NCBI RefSeq assembly: GCF_026262625.1
Contig: NZ_SHNN01000001.1
Span: 1,488,001 to 1,552,000, forward strand
Direction: 5' to 3'
Source: Candidatus Litorirhabdus singularis
GTDB lineage: Bacteria; Pseudomonadota; Gammaproteobacteria; Pseudomonadales; Halieaceae
DNA length: 64,000 nt
This document shows positions 51,583 through 60,415 of the stretch, piece after piece. Every line of letters starts with the position of its first letter. The first letter of the stretch is position 1. The notes below the pieces were generated by a model. The model worked only from the letters and a program-made list of their open reading frames with translations. It did no database searches and was not told the origin of the DNA. The position numbers and the translations under genes were made by a program.

Positions 51583-54009
51583 CTAGAAGTCGTAAGCGAA
51601 ACGCAGACCTATGGTTCTAGGTCTGGCAACCGTTACCCTTGAGACGTTGAAAATAGCGTTGCCCGATATTTCCGCTCTCTCATCTGTCAGGTTCTCCACG
51701 TAGAGCTCGGCCGTCCACTGATCATCGGAGAGGCCTGCAGTAACACCCAACAGATACCAGCTGTCCAGCTCTATGCTGTTGGCTGCCACGATGTCAGTGT
51801 TTACCTTATCCGAATAGCTGACAAAACCCATGACGTGAGCCAGTCTGCCACTGGCAACGTCCCACTCGTAGCGGCCGTTTAGCGTAGCCTGTACTTCGGG
51901 TGCAAACGGCAAGCTGTCGCCTTCGCGGACGAAGCTGGTGACGAAGCTGTCAGTCACTTCTGTGTCGAGCAAGGAAAACCCTCCAGAGACCGTCAGTCCG
52001 GTGGAGAATTGGGGTAGCCAGGTAAATTCCCCTTCGACGCCTTTGACCTCTGCGTCTGCAGCGTTATCAGCGAAAAACAGGTTGGTGATGCTGGTATCAA
52101 AGATGCCCACCTGTAGGTCAGTAATATCGACGAAGAATATGTCACCGTTAAAGCGCAGGGTATCGTCCAATAGGTCGAGCTTCCAACCGAACTCGTAATT
52201 AGTGACTTCGTCGGTATCTGCTGCGAAGGGGACGGTATAAGAGCCATCAGGCGCTGTGCGGCCGCCGGGGCGGTTTAGAAACCCGGGCCGATAGCCTTCC
52301 GACCAGGTGACGTAGTACAGCTGGTCCTGATTAGGCGTCCAGGTCAAGCTGACTTTGCCGATGACGCCATCGGTCTTTGCCACGTCATTTTCGCCACTGA
52401 AGAGCTCGTCTAGATTTTGTCCAGAGTTGTTGCTCTCGGTACTGCCCAAGTTACCAAAGGAGCTGGCCGCGCTGCCTTTGAGGTCAACCTCGATGTCGTA
52501 CCAGCGGGCTCCGGCCGTGAGTGTAAACTGGTCAGAAATATCAAAGTTCAGCTCGCCAAATACTCCCAGCTGCTTGTCGGTGCGCAGTACATCGTTGCGG
52601 AAACTGACGTCCGGGCTCCATTGGCCGGGGTCGCGCGCCGATGATGGCTGGGCGGAGAAGTTCGGACCCCATCCCACAGTAACGCCGTCGGCGGCAAGAA
52701 TCTTGTTCCTGTTAGGGTAGGTGAACTGGTTGTCTTCTCGCAGTTCCATATCACTGTAAAATACCCCGCCCAAGCCACGCAGACGCCCGCTCTGGTCGGT
52801 AGAAATGCGGAATTCGTGGGTTTGCACTTCGCTTTTCACATAGCTTTTAATAAACAGGTTAGGCGCGTAACAGGTGCCAGCGGGTGCGGCGTCACCTGGA
52901 TAGGAAACTGAATAGTCGCATATGTAATAAGGAATATATTGACCGACATTTAGGTAGTCGGTGTAATCGACCTGTGACTGAGACTCCCGCTCGGTGTAGG
53001 CACCGGTGTAGAGTAGGTCAAGTGTTCCCATGCGGCCCGTCAGAGTCCAGTTGTAGTTCTCGAAATCGTCGTCGAGGGTATCGTTCTCATAGCGGCTAAC
53101 CTCGAGTTCCTCGAGCTCAGGGTCCTGATAGAAGACCCCTTCAGAGTCGATGCTCTGTTGCGCGACGCCCAGTAGCAGGGTCCAGTCGTCGTTGATATCC
53201 CACAGGCCAGACAAGCGGAAGCCAGAATAGCTGACCTCGTTGAAGTTGTCCTCGGTCTTAGATGAGTTGTTTGACTCGCGAAAATCGACAGCGGACAGGT
53301 CCGCGCCCTCCTGGAATCCGCCGGCTTGGAAGCGGGCACTTTGTCTGGTCGTCTCAGTGCCGGCCACATTGTCGATGTAGCCGCCCTGGTTGTCGACATA
53401 AACCACGGCACGCACGGCCATGTTATCTGCTATCGGAATATTAACGACGCCCTCTACATTGTGGCTGGGGTCGCCTTCCGGTGTGTAGGCTGCGCCCATT
53501 TTCAGCTTGCCCGAGAAAGCGCTGGGATCGGGCTTATTGGTAATCATACGCACGGTGCCGGCCTGTGAGCTGGCGCCAAACAGCGTGCCCTGTGGTCCTT
53601 TAAGAACCTCAATGCGGTTAAGGTCGGCTGCGTACACGTCCAGGTTTCTGCCCGGTTGCGTGAGCGGTTGCTCGTCTAAATAGAAAGCCACGTTGGGAGC
53701 CAGACCGGCTACGCCGGAGGTGGTCAGGTTCGGTGTGGTAGAGGCTACACCGCGAATATAAATGGTGTTGGTGCCGGGTCCACCGCCACCAGCAGTAACG
53801 CCGGGCAAGTGAATCAGGTAGTCAGAGAAGTCGCTGATACCCAACTGCTGCAGTGATTCCTCGCCGAGCGCCGTAACGGCGATAGGAATATCTTGAGTGC
53901 TGGAAGCTGTTTTTGTCGCGGTGACGATCACTTCTTCAAGTTGAGCGTGAGCCAGATTGATGCTCGAGGCAGCAATGATGACTCCATAGATAGCGTTTCT
54001 TTTAAACAT
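51583..54009 (-). CDS. TonB-dependent outer-membrane receptor
   Basis: An 808-residue receptor that imports a scarce ligand across the outer membrane with energy from TonB. A signal peptide (MFKRNAIYGVIIAASSINLAHA) is followed by the TonB box EEVIVTATK and the plug domain with DIPIAVTALG, GPQGTLFGASSQAGTVRMITNKP and YIRGVASTTPN. The long barrel ends in GLRFAYDF. The ATG at 54009 is used instead of the frame start at 54114 because it gives the signal peptide. The general sequence style is that of receptors for small organic ligands or oligosaccharides rather than siderophores, but the ligand is unknown. The nearby choline-type BCCT gene is divergent, not cotranscribed. Confidence 0.88.
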   Translation of the reverse strand: MFKRNAIYGVIIAASSINLAHAQLEEVIVTATKTASSTQDIPIAVTALGEESLQQLGISDFSDYLIHLPGVTAGGGGPGTNTIYIRGVASTTPNLTTSGVAGLAPNVAFYLDEQPLTQPGRNLDVYAADLNRIEVLKGPQGTLFGASSQAGTVRMITNKPDPSAFSGKLKMGAAYTPEGDPSHNVEGVVNIPIADNMAVRAVVYVDNQGGYIDNVAGTETTRQSARFQAGGFQEGADLSAVDFRESNNSSKTEDNFNEVSYSGFRLSGLWDINDDWTLLLGVAQQSIDSEGVFYQDPELEELEVSRYENDTLDDDFENYNWTLTGRMGTLDLLYTGAYTERESQSQVDYTDYLNVGQYIPYYICDYSVSYPGDAAPAGTCYAPNLFIKSYVKSEVQTHEFRISTDQSGRLRGLGGVFYSDMELREDNQFTYPNRNKILAADGVTVGWGPNFSAQPSSARDPGQWSPDVSFRNDVLRTDKQLGVFGELNFDISDQFTLTAGARWYDIEVDLKGSAASSFGNLGSTESNNSGQNLDELFSGENDVAKTDGVIGKVSLTWTPNQDQLYYVTWSEGYRPGFLNRPGGRTAPDGSYTVPFAADTDEVTNYEFGWKLDLLDDTLRFNGDIFFVDITDLQVGIFDTSITNLFFADNAADAEVKGVEGEFTWLPQFSTGLTVSGGFSLLDTEVTDSFVTSFVREGDSLPFAPEVQATLNGRYEWDVASGRLAHVMGFVSYSDKVNTDIVAANSIELDSWYLLGVTAGLSDDQWTAELYVENLTDERAEISGNAIFNVSRVTVARPRTIGLRFAYDF

Positions 54010-54075
54010 AGAATATCCGAGTAATAAAATAGGGGGCTCGAACTTATGATAGTTCGAGCAAGAATATTTACAAGA

Positions 54076-54108
54076 CGAAGCATTATTGTACCTTTTTTGT
54101 ACGCTTCG
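54076..54108. promoter_or_regulatory. Inverted repeat in the TonB receptor/BCCT intergenic region
   Basis: CGAAGC (54076-54081) pairs with GCTTCG (54103-54108) around an inner GTAC/GTAC pair and a T-rich centre. It lies between divergent genes and could be an operator or a transcript hairpin. I cannot name a binding protein. Confidence 0.25.
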
Positions 54109-54297
54109 ACTCAAGTGCAGGGCTGGTCACGCCACAAAGTGCGCCAAATTGGTCATTTTGAGGTGGTTTCGCGCCAACATAGCAGCATTATCGTAGTAAC
54201 TTCGATCTATAAGATTTCATCTGATATTTGGTGGTCTATGTAAAATGAATGCCCATGGCGGCTACATGCGTATATTATTACGTCTTCTAATTAATCT

Positions 54298-55893
54298 ATG
54301 AGTGGCTCCCCGAGGGTCGACAGGCCTATGCCAAGAAAGTATCGATCGGACTACACGATAGGCGAAGACAATATTCAGGTATGGGGTATGGATATCCATA
54401 ACCCGGTATTCTTTGTCAGCGCCAGTCTCATCATCTTATTTGTCGTCATCACTATTCAGTTTCCTGCGCAGGCCAATGCGATGCTGATGACCGCTCGCGC
54501 CTGGTGTTTGGCGACCTTCGCCAGTTTTATGATGGTGTCGGTCAACGCGATACTGCTGTTCTGCCTTGCTCTCATTGTATTGCCGGTTTCCAGAATTCGG
54601 TTGGGCGGAGTGGACGCCAAGCCTGAATTCAGTCGCCCGAGTTGGTTCGCTATGCTGTTTGCCGCCGGTATGGGCATTGGCTTGATGTTCTGGGGGGTGG
54701 CCGAACCCATGACTTACTTCACTGGTGCGGGGGGTACGCCATTGGCTGTGGCGGCGGGAACAGCCGAGGCGGCAGATATGGCGATGGCGGCCACGATGTA
54801 CCACTGGGGATTACACGCCTGGGCTATTTACGCGGTCGTCGCGCTGGCGCTGGGCTTTTTCAGCTTCAATTGTAAGCTGCCCCTGACACTGCGCTCGGCA
54901 TTTTACCCGCTGCTGGGAGACCGCTGCTGGGGCTGGCCGGGACACGTTATCGACACCTTTGCCGTATTAGCGACCATATTTGGTCTGGCCACGTCGCTCG
55001 GTCTGGGTGCATCCCAGGTCAACGCTGGCTTGACGATGCTGTTTGGGGTTGATGAGAGCATCAATGCCAAGTTCTCTATTATTATCCTGGTGACGTTCAT
55101 TGCCATTCTCTCAGTCGTGCGCGGTCTGGATGGTGGCGTCAAGGTCCTGAGCAACCTCAATATGATACTGGCCGCAGCCCTGCTGATCTTTATTGCGCTG
55201 GTGGGCAGCAATATCAGCGTATTTGGCGCCGTGCTGGACACGGCCGGGAATTACCTGGGCAATATCATACCCTTGAGCAATTGGATGGGTAGGGGCGACG
55301 AGCAATGGATGCAAGATTGGACCGTGTTCTACTGGGCCTGGTGGGTCAGTTGGTCCCCTTTCGTGGGCATGTTCATTGCCCGGATTTCCAAGGGCCGAAC
55401 CGTTAGAGAGCTTCTCATCGCCGTACTGCTGGTACCGACCGTGGTGACTCTGGTTTGGATGAGTGTGTTTGGTATGAACGCCTTGCATCAGGCACAAAAT
55501 GGCATAGGCAGCCTCGCTAATGGCATGAGCTCGATGAGCCTTGCTACCTTCCAGATGCTCGAAAGCCTGCCTTACAGTGGGCTAACGACTTTGGTGGGTG
55601 TGGTGTTGGTGCTGGTATTTTTTATTACCTCTTCAGACTCCGGTTCGCTGGTTATCGACGGTATCACCTCCGGTGGTAAGGATGATCCACCTGTCCCCCA
55701 GCGTATTTTCTGGGCGACGATGCAGGGCTTGCTGGCGGCTGCTTTGCTGTACGGTGGTGGGCAGCAGGCCTTGGCGGCGCTGCAAGCCGGAACAGTGGTC
55801 GCGGGTATACCTTTCACGCTAATTCTTTTAGTGGTGTGTTTTAGTCTGTATCGAGGGCTTAATGCCCATTTGGGCGAATTAAGGGCGTCTTGA
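54298..55893 (+). CDS. BCCT-family transporter (betaine/choline/carnitine type)
   Basis: A 531-residue integral membrane protein with 12 hydrophobic segments. The canonical glycine-rich motif FAAGMGIGLMFWGVAEPMTYF, the Trp-rich substrate segment FYWAWWVSWSPFVGMFIARISKGRT and VFFITSSDSGSLVIDGITSGG are all intact. MGIGL is the sequence typical of proton- or sodium-coupled choline/betaine transporters. An N-terminal cytosolic stretch of about 40 residues precedes the first segment, and the C-terminal tail is short, so it may not be an osmosensor of the long-tail type. The next gene is a MarR regulator, which may control it. The start could also be the ATG at 54328. Confidence 0.9.
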   Translation: MSGSPRVDRPMPRKYRSDYTIGEDNIQVWGMDIHNPVFFVSASLIILFVVITIQFPAQANAMLMTARAWCLATFASFMMVSVNAILLFCLALIVLPVSRIRLGGVDAKPEFSRPSWFAMLFAAGMGIGLMFWGVAEPMTYFTGAGGTPLAVAAGTAEAADMAMAATMYHWGLHAWAIYAVVALALGFFSFNCKLPLTLRSAFYPLLGDRCWGWPGHVIDTFAVLATIFGLATSLGLGASQVNAGLTMLFGVDESINAKFSIIILVTFIAILSVVRGLDGGVKVLSNLNMILAAALLIFIALVGSNISVFGAVLDTAGNYLGNIIPLSNWMGRGDEQWMQDWTVFYWAWWVSWSPFVGMFIARISKGRTVRELLIAVLLVPTVVTLVWMSVFGMNALHQAQNGIGSLANGMSSMSLATFQMLESLPYSGLTTLVGVVLVLVFFITSSDSGSLVIDGITSGGKDDPPVPQRIFWATMQGLLAAALLYGGGQQALAALQAGTVVAGIPFTLILLVVCFSLYRGLNAHLGELRAS

Positions 55894-55966
55894 TTGCTAT
55901 TTTCCGGCGACAGCCGTCGTTGTAATATTATGGTCAGCAGCGCTGTGGCGCTGATAACAGGAGTTT

Positions 55967-56521
55967 ATGGTGGATCGTTTAGATCAAGTACTGACATCGC
56001 TGCGCAGGGTTATTCGCGCCACAGATCTGCATTCGAAGCATCTGGCGAAAATTACCGGGCTGACTGCACCGCAGATGCTGTTGTTGCAGGCCATTCGCAA
56101 GTTTGAAGGAGCCGCCATTGGGCAATTGGCGAATGAGGTCAGCCTCAGTCAGGCCACCGTCACTACGATTCTCGACCGGCTGGAAAAGAAGGGCTATTTA
56201 GAGCGAGTACGGTCCACTGTAGACAAGCGCAAGGTGCACGTTCAGCTCACAGAGATCGGTTTCGAAATTCTCCGGGATGCACCCATACCGCTGCAAGAGC
56301 ATTTCGCTCGGCAGTTCAATGATCTGCAGGAGTGGGAGCAGACCATGATTATTGCCTCCCTGCAGCGGGTGGCGTACATGATGGATGCTGAACATATTGA
56401 CGCTTCTCCGGTTCTTGACGTAGGCGCTTTGGATCGGCCCAATGCATCGCCACCTGCTGTCGAAAGCGTGAATCGTCCTACATCATCCAGCCCGACCTCG
56501 AAAGCTAACAGCGGCGATTAA
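55967..56521 (+). CDS. MarR-family transcriptional regulator
   Basis: A 184-residue winged-helix regulator. The DNA-binding core is GLTAPQMLLLQAI then AIGQLANEVSLSQATVTTILDRLEKKGYLERVRSTVDKRKVHVQLTEIG, a classic MarR wing. The C-terminal about 40 residues form a low-complexity tail rich in Ser, Pro and Asn. A good ribosome binding site (CAGGAGTTT) precedes the ATG. It lies 73 bp after the BCCT gene. Such regulators (for example EctR- and BetI-like contexts) often respond to osmotic cues, but here that is only a guess. Confidence 0.82.
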   Translation: MVDRLDQVLTSLRRVIRATDLHSKHLAKITGLTAPQMLLLQAIRKFEGAAIGQLANEVSLSQATVTTILDRLEKKGYLERVRSTVDKRKVHVQLTEIGFEILRDAPIPLQEHFARQFNDLQEWEQTMIIASLQRVAYMMDAEHIDASPVLDVGALDRPNASPPAVESVNRPTSSSPTSKANSGD

Positions 56522-56676
56522 CGCAATAGTCGATGCTGAAGCAGAGTCTCGAATACGGTCCATACCAAACGCATAACGCGCGCTCTAAGGCATATACCCG
56601 CTTTTTCGATCCTTTGCGGGCTAGCTTACGTAGATATCCTATCGCTGCAAAATGCAGAGTTTAACTGGGATTGAGA

Positions 56677-56856
56677 ATGTTCGGACTATTTAAGAAAGAC
56701 CCCGTGAAGCGCTTACAGAAAGATCATGAGGCGCTGCTGACGAAGGCGTTTCAGGCGCAGCGGAATGGCGATATCCGGCTCTACTCCGCGCTTACCGCAG
56801 AGGCTGAGGAGCTGAGATTGAAAATCGAAGCGCAAAAGAGCAACGCAAGCGCTTAG
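56677..56856 (+). CDS. DUF6435-like small protein
   Basis: A 59-residue, highly charged, helical protein. The sequence FGLFKKDPVKRLQKDHEALLTKAFQAQRNGDIRLYSALTAEAEELRLKIEAQ matches the small conserved DUF6435 type found in gammaproteobacteria. I use the ATG at 56677, not the TTG two codons before. The function is unknown; a short gap and no cotranscribed partner say little. Confidence 0.7.
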   Translation: MFGLFKKDPVKRLQKDHEALLTKAFQAQRNGDIRLYSALTAEAEELRLKIEAQKSNASA

Positions 56857-56909
56857 AGAAGACTGTCTGCGCGTGATTGCGGCTCCTGCAGGCTATCTAC
56901 CGCCGTGCG

Positions 56910-57983
56910 TTATGGCCCGCAGCTGGGTTCAGCATGAATATCTTCGAATACCAGCTTGCCGGTGGGGCCGTTGCGTAGGCGACACCCCTTGAATGGCGAG
57001 GCCAGCGGTTCACCAATAAAGATACCTTGGCCAGGCATGGAGACACTCTTCCAATAGGCTTCAATGAGAGTGTCGCCGCCGATATAGCGGTGCATCAGGA
57101 TCGCCGGATTAGGGAACTTACCTGGAAAATTGCAGGGTTCGGTAACCGTGCCATACGAGCCGGTAGCACCGGCCTCCAACCATTTCATGGCGCTCATCTG
57201 TCGTTCACCAAAAAGCGCGCCCCCGGATGAGGTCAGGTGGTCTGCAACCGCGCCCGGGAGATAGGTGTTGGACTCCAGCCCCCGCACGTTCTTGAGACCG
57301 GTGAAGTAGAAAAGAACATCATTCTTATTCTGGATATAGTTTGCCTGAACCACTTCGATATCTACTACATCCTGCATCCTAGAGACGATAAGCGGATAGA
57401 TTTTTGCGCGCACGTTGCGATTTTTATCCGGCGTGCTAACGAGGTAAGCGCGCCCCTTGGGTCTGCTGGAGTCGGCGCCCACGCCGCGATCAATCAGCTG
57501 CAGAACATCGTTGCTATCTTTACCCGCCAGCATCATGGTGGGCCTGATCCCGAAATCTCGATGGGGGTGCCCGCTAGAGGAACCGTAATAGGGAAGTCTT
57601 CTGGTAGTCTTGCAGCCCTGCGCGCAATACGCCTTGTCAAAACCCAAGGCAAATGCAGAGGTGATGGACATGCACGCGACCTTGTAAGGCTTGGTCCATG
57701 TCAGGGCATAGGCCTGCACCTCATCGGGTACTTTGCTCTCCACCTGTTCCCTTAGCTTGGTGAATGCGGCAGCGCTCATCGATGGCTTCTGGTGATCAAA
57801 GCTAAGGCGAATAATATTTTCGTCAGGTATCAGGCGTGATTCCTGATAGTACTTTGCCACTGCGACACTTTGTGGATCATTGTCATTAACGAGTAAGGCG
57901 AGATTGGCATTGGTTATTGCAGCGCTAGCGGCATGCGACATAGCTGCCAAAAACAGGAATACCCAAATCACTACATACTGCAA
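56910..57983 (-). CDS. TIGR03790-like exported protein
   Basis: A 357-residue protein with a signal peptide (MQYVVIWVFLFLAAMSHAASA). The body has blocks typical of the TIGR03790 group, such as LALLVNDNDPQSVAVAKYYQESRLIPDENI near the start, RAYLVSTPDKN, and a C-terminal region with SSGGALFGERQMSAMKWLEAGATGSYGTVTEPCNFPGKFP. The final part has a shape like caspase/gingipain-fold proteases, but no catalytic pair can be claimed from eye inspection. Several cysteines (CAQGCKTT, EPCN, PSCGP) suggest disulfides outside the cytosol. It is divergent from the SEC-C type gene. Confidence 0.7.
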   Translation of the reverse strand: MQYVVIWVFLFLAAMSHAASAAITNANLALLVNDNDPQSVAVAKYYQESRLIPDENIIRLSFDHQKPSMSAAAFTKLREQVESKVPDEVQAYALTWTKPYKVACMSITSAFALGFDKAYCAQGCKTTRRLPYYGSSSGHPHRDFGIRPTMMLAGKDSNDVLQLIDRGVGADSSRPKGRAYLVSTPDKNRNVRAKIYPLIVSRMQDVVDIEVVQANYIQNKNDVLFYFTGLKNVRGLESNTYLPGAVADHLTSSGGALFGERQMSAMKWLEAGATGSYGTVTEPCNFPGKFPNPAILMHRYIGGDTLIEAYWKSVSMPGQGIFIGEPLASPFKGCRLRNGPTGKLVFEDIHAEPSCGP

Positions 57984-58134
57984 TATTGTCTCTCCGGTGC
58001 CGCTAGAAGCACATAGGTTGCTTGAATTGGAGTATGAATTCCAGCAATGAGTTGCCTCGCTGATTTAGCTGCGGCTTCCCACTGGAGATTGAGGCGTACG
58101 CTGGCATGCAAGTTCAAGTCTGGTTCGATTCATG

Positions 58135-58186
58135 CGAAACCGCGTTTCAACACAGATGCGAACGCGGATTTCGTCGATTCTGTGTT
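58135..58186. promoter_or_regulatory. Two overlapping hairpins in a leader/promoter region
   Basis: One stem pairs 58135-58146 with 58161-58173 (CGAAACCGCGTT with AACGCGGATTTCG, one bulged base). A second pairs 58149-58156 (AACACAGA) with 58179-58186 (TCTGTGTT). They are interleaved, so in RNA only one nested fold or a pseudoknot could form. The start codon of the SEC-C type gene is 50 bp downstream. Confidence 0.35.
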
Positions 58187-58236
58187 TTAATGTGCGCCTA
58201 TCAATGTGACCAAGCATCTCCAACAAGGACCACAGC

Positions 58237-58578
58237 ATGTCAGACAAGTTTTTCTTCCAGGGTCGTCAGAATTCGCGCCAGGATCACGCCGGTGGCGTTT
58301 TCAAGACCAAGGCGGGCAGCAATCTGGGTAGCGAGAAGTACCCGTTGGACCTGGTGGTAACCAGTGAGGCGCGGCAGCAGGAAGTTCAGGCGCTGGTAGA
58401 TGAGGCGCAGCTGTATGCCCAGATTAGTGTCGATAGCAGTAAAGATGCTGAAGAGTCGATCGCTGAGCTCACCGCCCTGCTCAACAAAGGCGCTACTGTC
58501 AAATTGGACAAAACGCCGGCCCGTAACGATCCCTGTAGTTGTGGCAGCGGTAAGAAGTACAAGAAGTGCTGCGGTTAG
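58237..58578 (+). CDS. SWIM/SEC-C zinc-motif protein (PBPRA1643 type)
   Basis: A 113-residue protein ending in the zinc-binding SEC-C motif NDPCSCGSGKKYKKCCG (C-x-C-x8-C-C). The N-terminus MSDKFFFQGRQNSRQDHAGGVFKTK and the rest fit the small family TIGR04102/PBPRA1643, which consists of a variable region plus the SEC-C end. The motif in SecA mediates SecB and ribosome contacts, so an accessory role in translation or export is possible but unproven. No clear operon partner is present. Confidence 0.85.
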   Translation: MSDKFFFQGRQNSRQDHAGGVFKTKAGSNLGSEKYPLDLVVTSEARQQEVQALVDEAQLYAQISVDSSKDAEESIAELTALLNKGATVKLDKTPARNDPCSCGSGKKYKKCCG

Positions 58579-58638
58579 TTACCGTTTTAGAAGTACCTCT
58601 ATCGGCTAATAAGACCCAGCCATAGCGGCCAGAGATCG

Positions 58639-58851
58639 CTAGCTTTGGTCGCGGCGGCCACGGCGGGTCAGCGGTTTGCCATCCTCGCCGAGTTTGGACT
58701 TTGGTTTTTCTCCCTTGGCAATTTTTGAGGCACGGCTGATTTCAATCAGGTCCAGTGTTTCACTGTCACCCAATTTGGTTGCGTTTTTCTCCAGAGTATC
58801 CAGCTCTTCAAAGCTGTATACGTCATTTTTTAACTTCTCTATTCTGTTCAT
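58639..58851 (-). CDS. Small charged protein of unknown function
   Basis: A 70-residue protein (MNRIEKLKNDVYSFEELD start) with a basic C-terminal tail (KSKLGEDGKPLTRRGRRDQS). I choose the ATG at 58851 with AAGGTGAG upstream; the frame is open to 58992 but the added residues have no coding character. A tail of this kind suggests nucleic-acid or ribosome contact, which is only an inference. Confidence 0.5.
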   Translation of the reverse strand: MNRIEKLKNDVYSFEELDTLEKNATKLGDSETLDLIEISRASKIAKGEKPKSKLGEDGKPLTRRGRRDQS

Positions 58852-59192
58852 AGAGCGCTCACCTTGCTGCCTGGGAAAAGGGCGGGGAGTATAGTCCATG
58901 TCGAGGACAAGTCCTATCAAACGGATTGGCTGGCCAGTGGCGCCAAATCCTGTCTCCAGCACCATGTAGCTAAATAGCAGCGGGTGCGGCATGCCGTCAG
59001 CAACGATACTGAGAGCGTTGTCGACGGCGAGCCCGAGCGTAAATATTGTCAGACTCCACAGCGCGGGTAATGTGAGTGGCTGCTTGCGGGCTTAGTGCTC
59101 CAGCTCTTTCTGAGGGTTCCAGTCACCCCGTACGTCTCTTCAATAAGGCAGTCCCAGGCGCGGGTAATCGGATTCTGGGCTGGTAATAGCCG

Positions 59193-59864
59193 TTAAGGCT
59201 GCTCAAGCAATTCTGGCAGGCTTAAAGGGGCGCTCGCAGAGCCCGGCGCTTGATCTGCATAAGTATCGTAGTCTGCAGCAAGCGCCTTGCGACCGTGGGC
59301 GAATTGACGCGCTACATGAGCAATATGGTTGCCATGTAGCTCTGCGGTCTGAATGTCGCTCGGTGGTGGTGCCAGCTCAGGTGGTTCATCGATATTTGCC
59401 TGCGCCATAACGCCGAGATAGCCGGCCATGCGGTTCAGGTCGGCTTCGCTACCCTGCGTGGAATAATTCCCGCCTGTGATTCGCATTGGCACCCAGATCA
59501 TGCCCATCTGTGCGGCAAATATCGCCAGCTGCTGCAGGCAGGCGAGTTTGTCGCCACCGCGTCCGGCAGAGACGGTGAATCCCCCGGCGATTTTGTTCAC
59601 CCACAGGCGCTGTAGCCAGACTTCACCGGCCAGTTTTTCAATAAATTCTTTGAACTTGGCCGCGACGCTACCGATATAGGTGGGACTGCCGAATATGATT
59701 GCATCTGCAGCGTGCAGGGTAAGCCAATGCTCATCAACCGCGTCAGTATGAATAAGTGTGACTTCGGTGCCGGGCACGGCCTCCGCGCCACGTTGAACCG
59801 CCTTTGCCAAGGTTTCGGTATTGCCTTTGAAATTACTAAAATAAACGATCGCGATTTTGGTCAC
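59193..59864 (-). CDS. Flavodoxin/NADPH-quinone-reductase-like protein
   Basis: A 223-residue FMN-binding flavodoxin-fold protein. The phosphate loop KIAIVYFSNFKGNTETLAKAVQRG, the aromatic FMN-binding stretch IIFGSPTYIGSVAAKFKEFIEK and FTVSAGRGGDKLACLQQLAIFAAQMGMIWV all match the WrbA/NADPH-dependent reductase group. The length exceeds WrbA by about 25 residues because of a Pro-rich tail (PGSASAPLSLPELLEQP). It may reduce quinones or nitro compounds. It stands alone. Confidence 0.82.
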   Translation of the reverse strand: MTKIAIVYFSNFKGNTETLAKAVQRGAEAVPGTEVTLIHTDAVDEHWLTLHAADAIIFGSPTYIGSVAAKFKEFIEKLAGEVWLQRLWVNKIAGGFTVSAGRGGDKLACLQQLAIFAAQMGMIWVPMRITGGNYSTQGSEADLNRMAGYLGVMAQANIDEPPELAPPPSDIQTAELHGNHIAHVARQFAHGRKALAADYDTYADQAPGSASAPLSLPELLEQP

Positions 59865-59974
59865 TTATTTATCCCTCACAATTAGTCCTGGTGGCAGTGT
59901 GTCCTGTGTAGACTGGATAATGCCTGCTAAAATATCAACAACTGTCCTGTTTTAGCTAGCGTATACTGCGCGAC

Positions 59975-60415
59975 ATGGAAAACAACGACGTACTGCAAGC
60001 GATCTACAGCGCCTTGGCGCTGTCGGAAGAAGACATTATTGCCCTGTTGGAGCATGGCGGACTTGCGCCTATGCCTGCTTCACCGGCAGGCTTGCTGTCT
60101 GCCTGTTCCAATGAACAACTAAGGGCCTTTCTGGAGGGGTTGATACTCGCAGAACGAGGCCCGCGCAGCGATGGCGCGCAGCCGACCATTGATGATCAGA
60201 AGATGTCCAACAATGAAGTTCTCAAGAAACTGCGCATTGCCTTCAACCTGCAACAGGAAGATATGCTGCTGATTTTGGAAGAGGGCGGCGCCACCCTCTC
60301 GGCGTCGGAATTGGGTGCCCTGTTCCGGAAGCCGGGCAATAAGCACTTTCGCGAGTGCAGTGATGAGCAATTACTGCAATTTATTGGTGGTTTCCAACCC
60401 AAGCTAGACACGTGA
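59975..60415 (+). CDS. DUF1456 (YehS-like) protein, first copy
   Basis: A 146-residue protein with two similar DUF1456 halves: NNDVLQAIYSALALSEEDIIALLEHGG then a CSNEQLRAFLEGLI end, and NNEVLKKLRIAFNLQQEDMLLILEEGG then ECSDEQLLQFIGGF. Most residues are helical. E. coli YehS has the same plan and no known function. The stop overlaps the GTG start of the FAD oxidoreductase by 4 bp. A second copy, on the other strand, is at the right edge of the window. Confidence 0.85.
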   Translation: MENNDVLQAIYSALALSEEDIIALLEHGGLAPMPASPAGLLSACSNEQLRAFLEGLILAERGPRSDGAQPTIDDQKMSNNEVLKKLRIAFNLQQEDMLLILEEGGATLSASELGALFRKPGNKHFRECSDEQLLQFIGGFQPKLDT

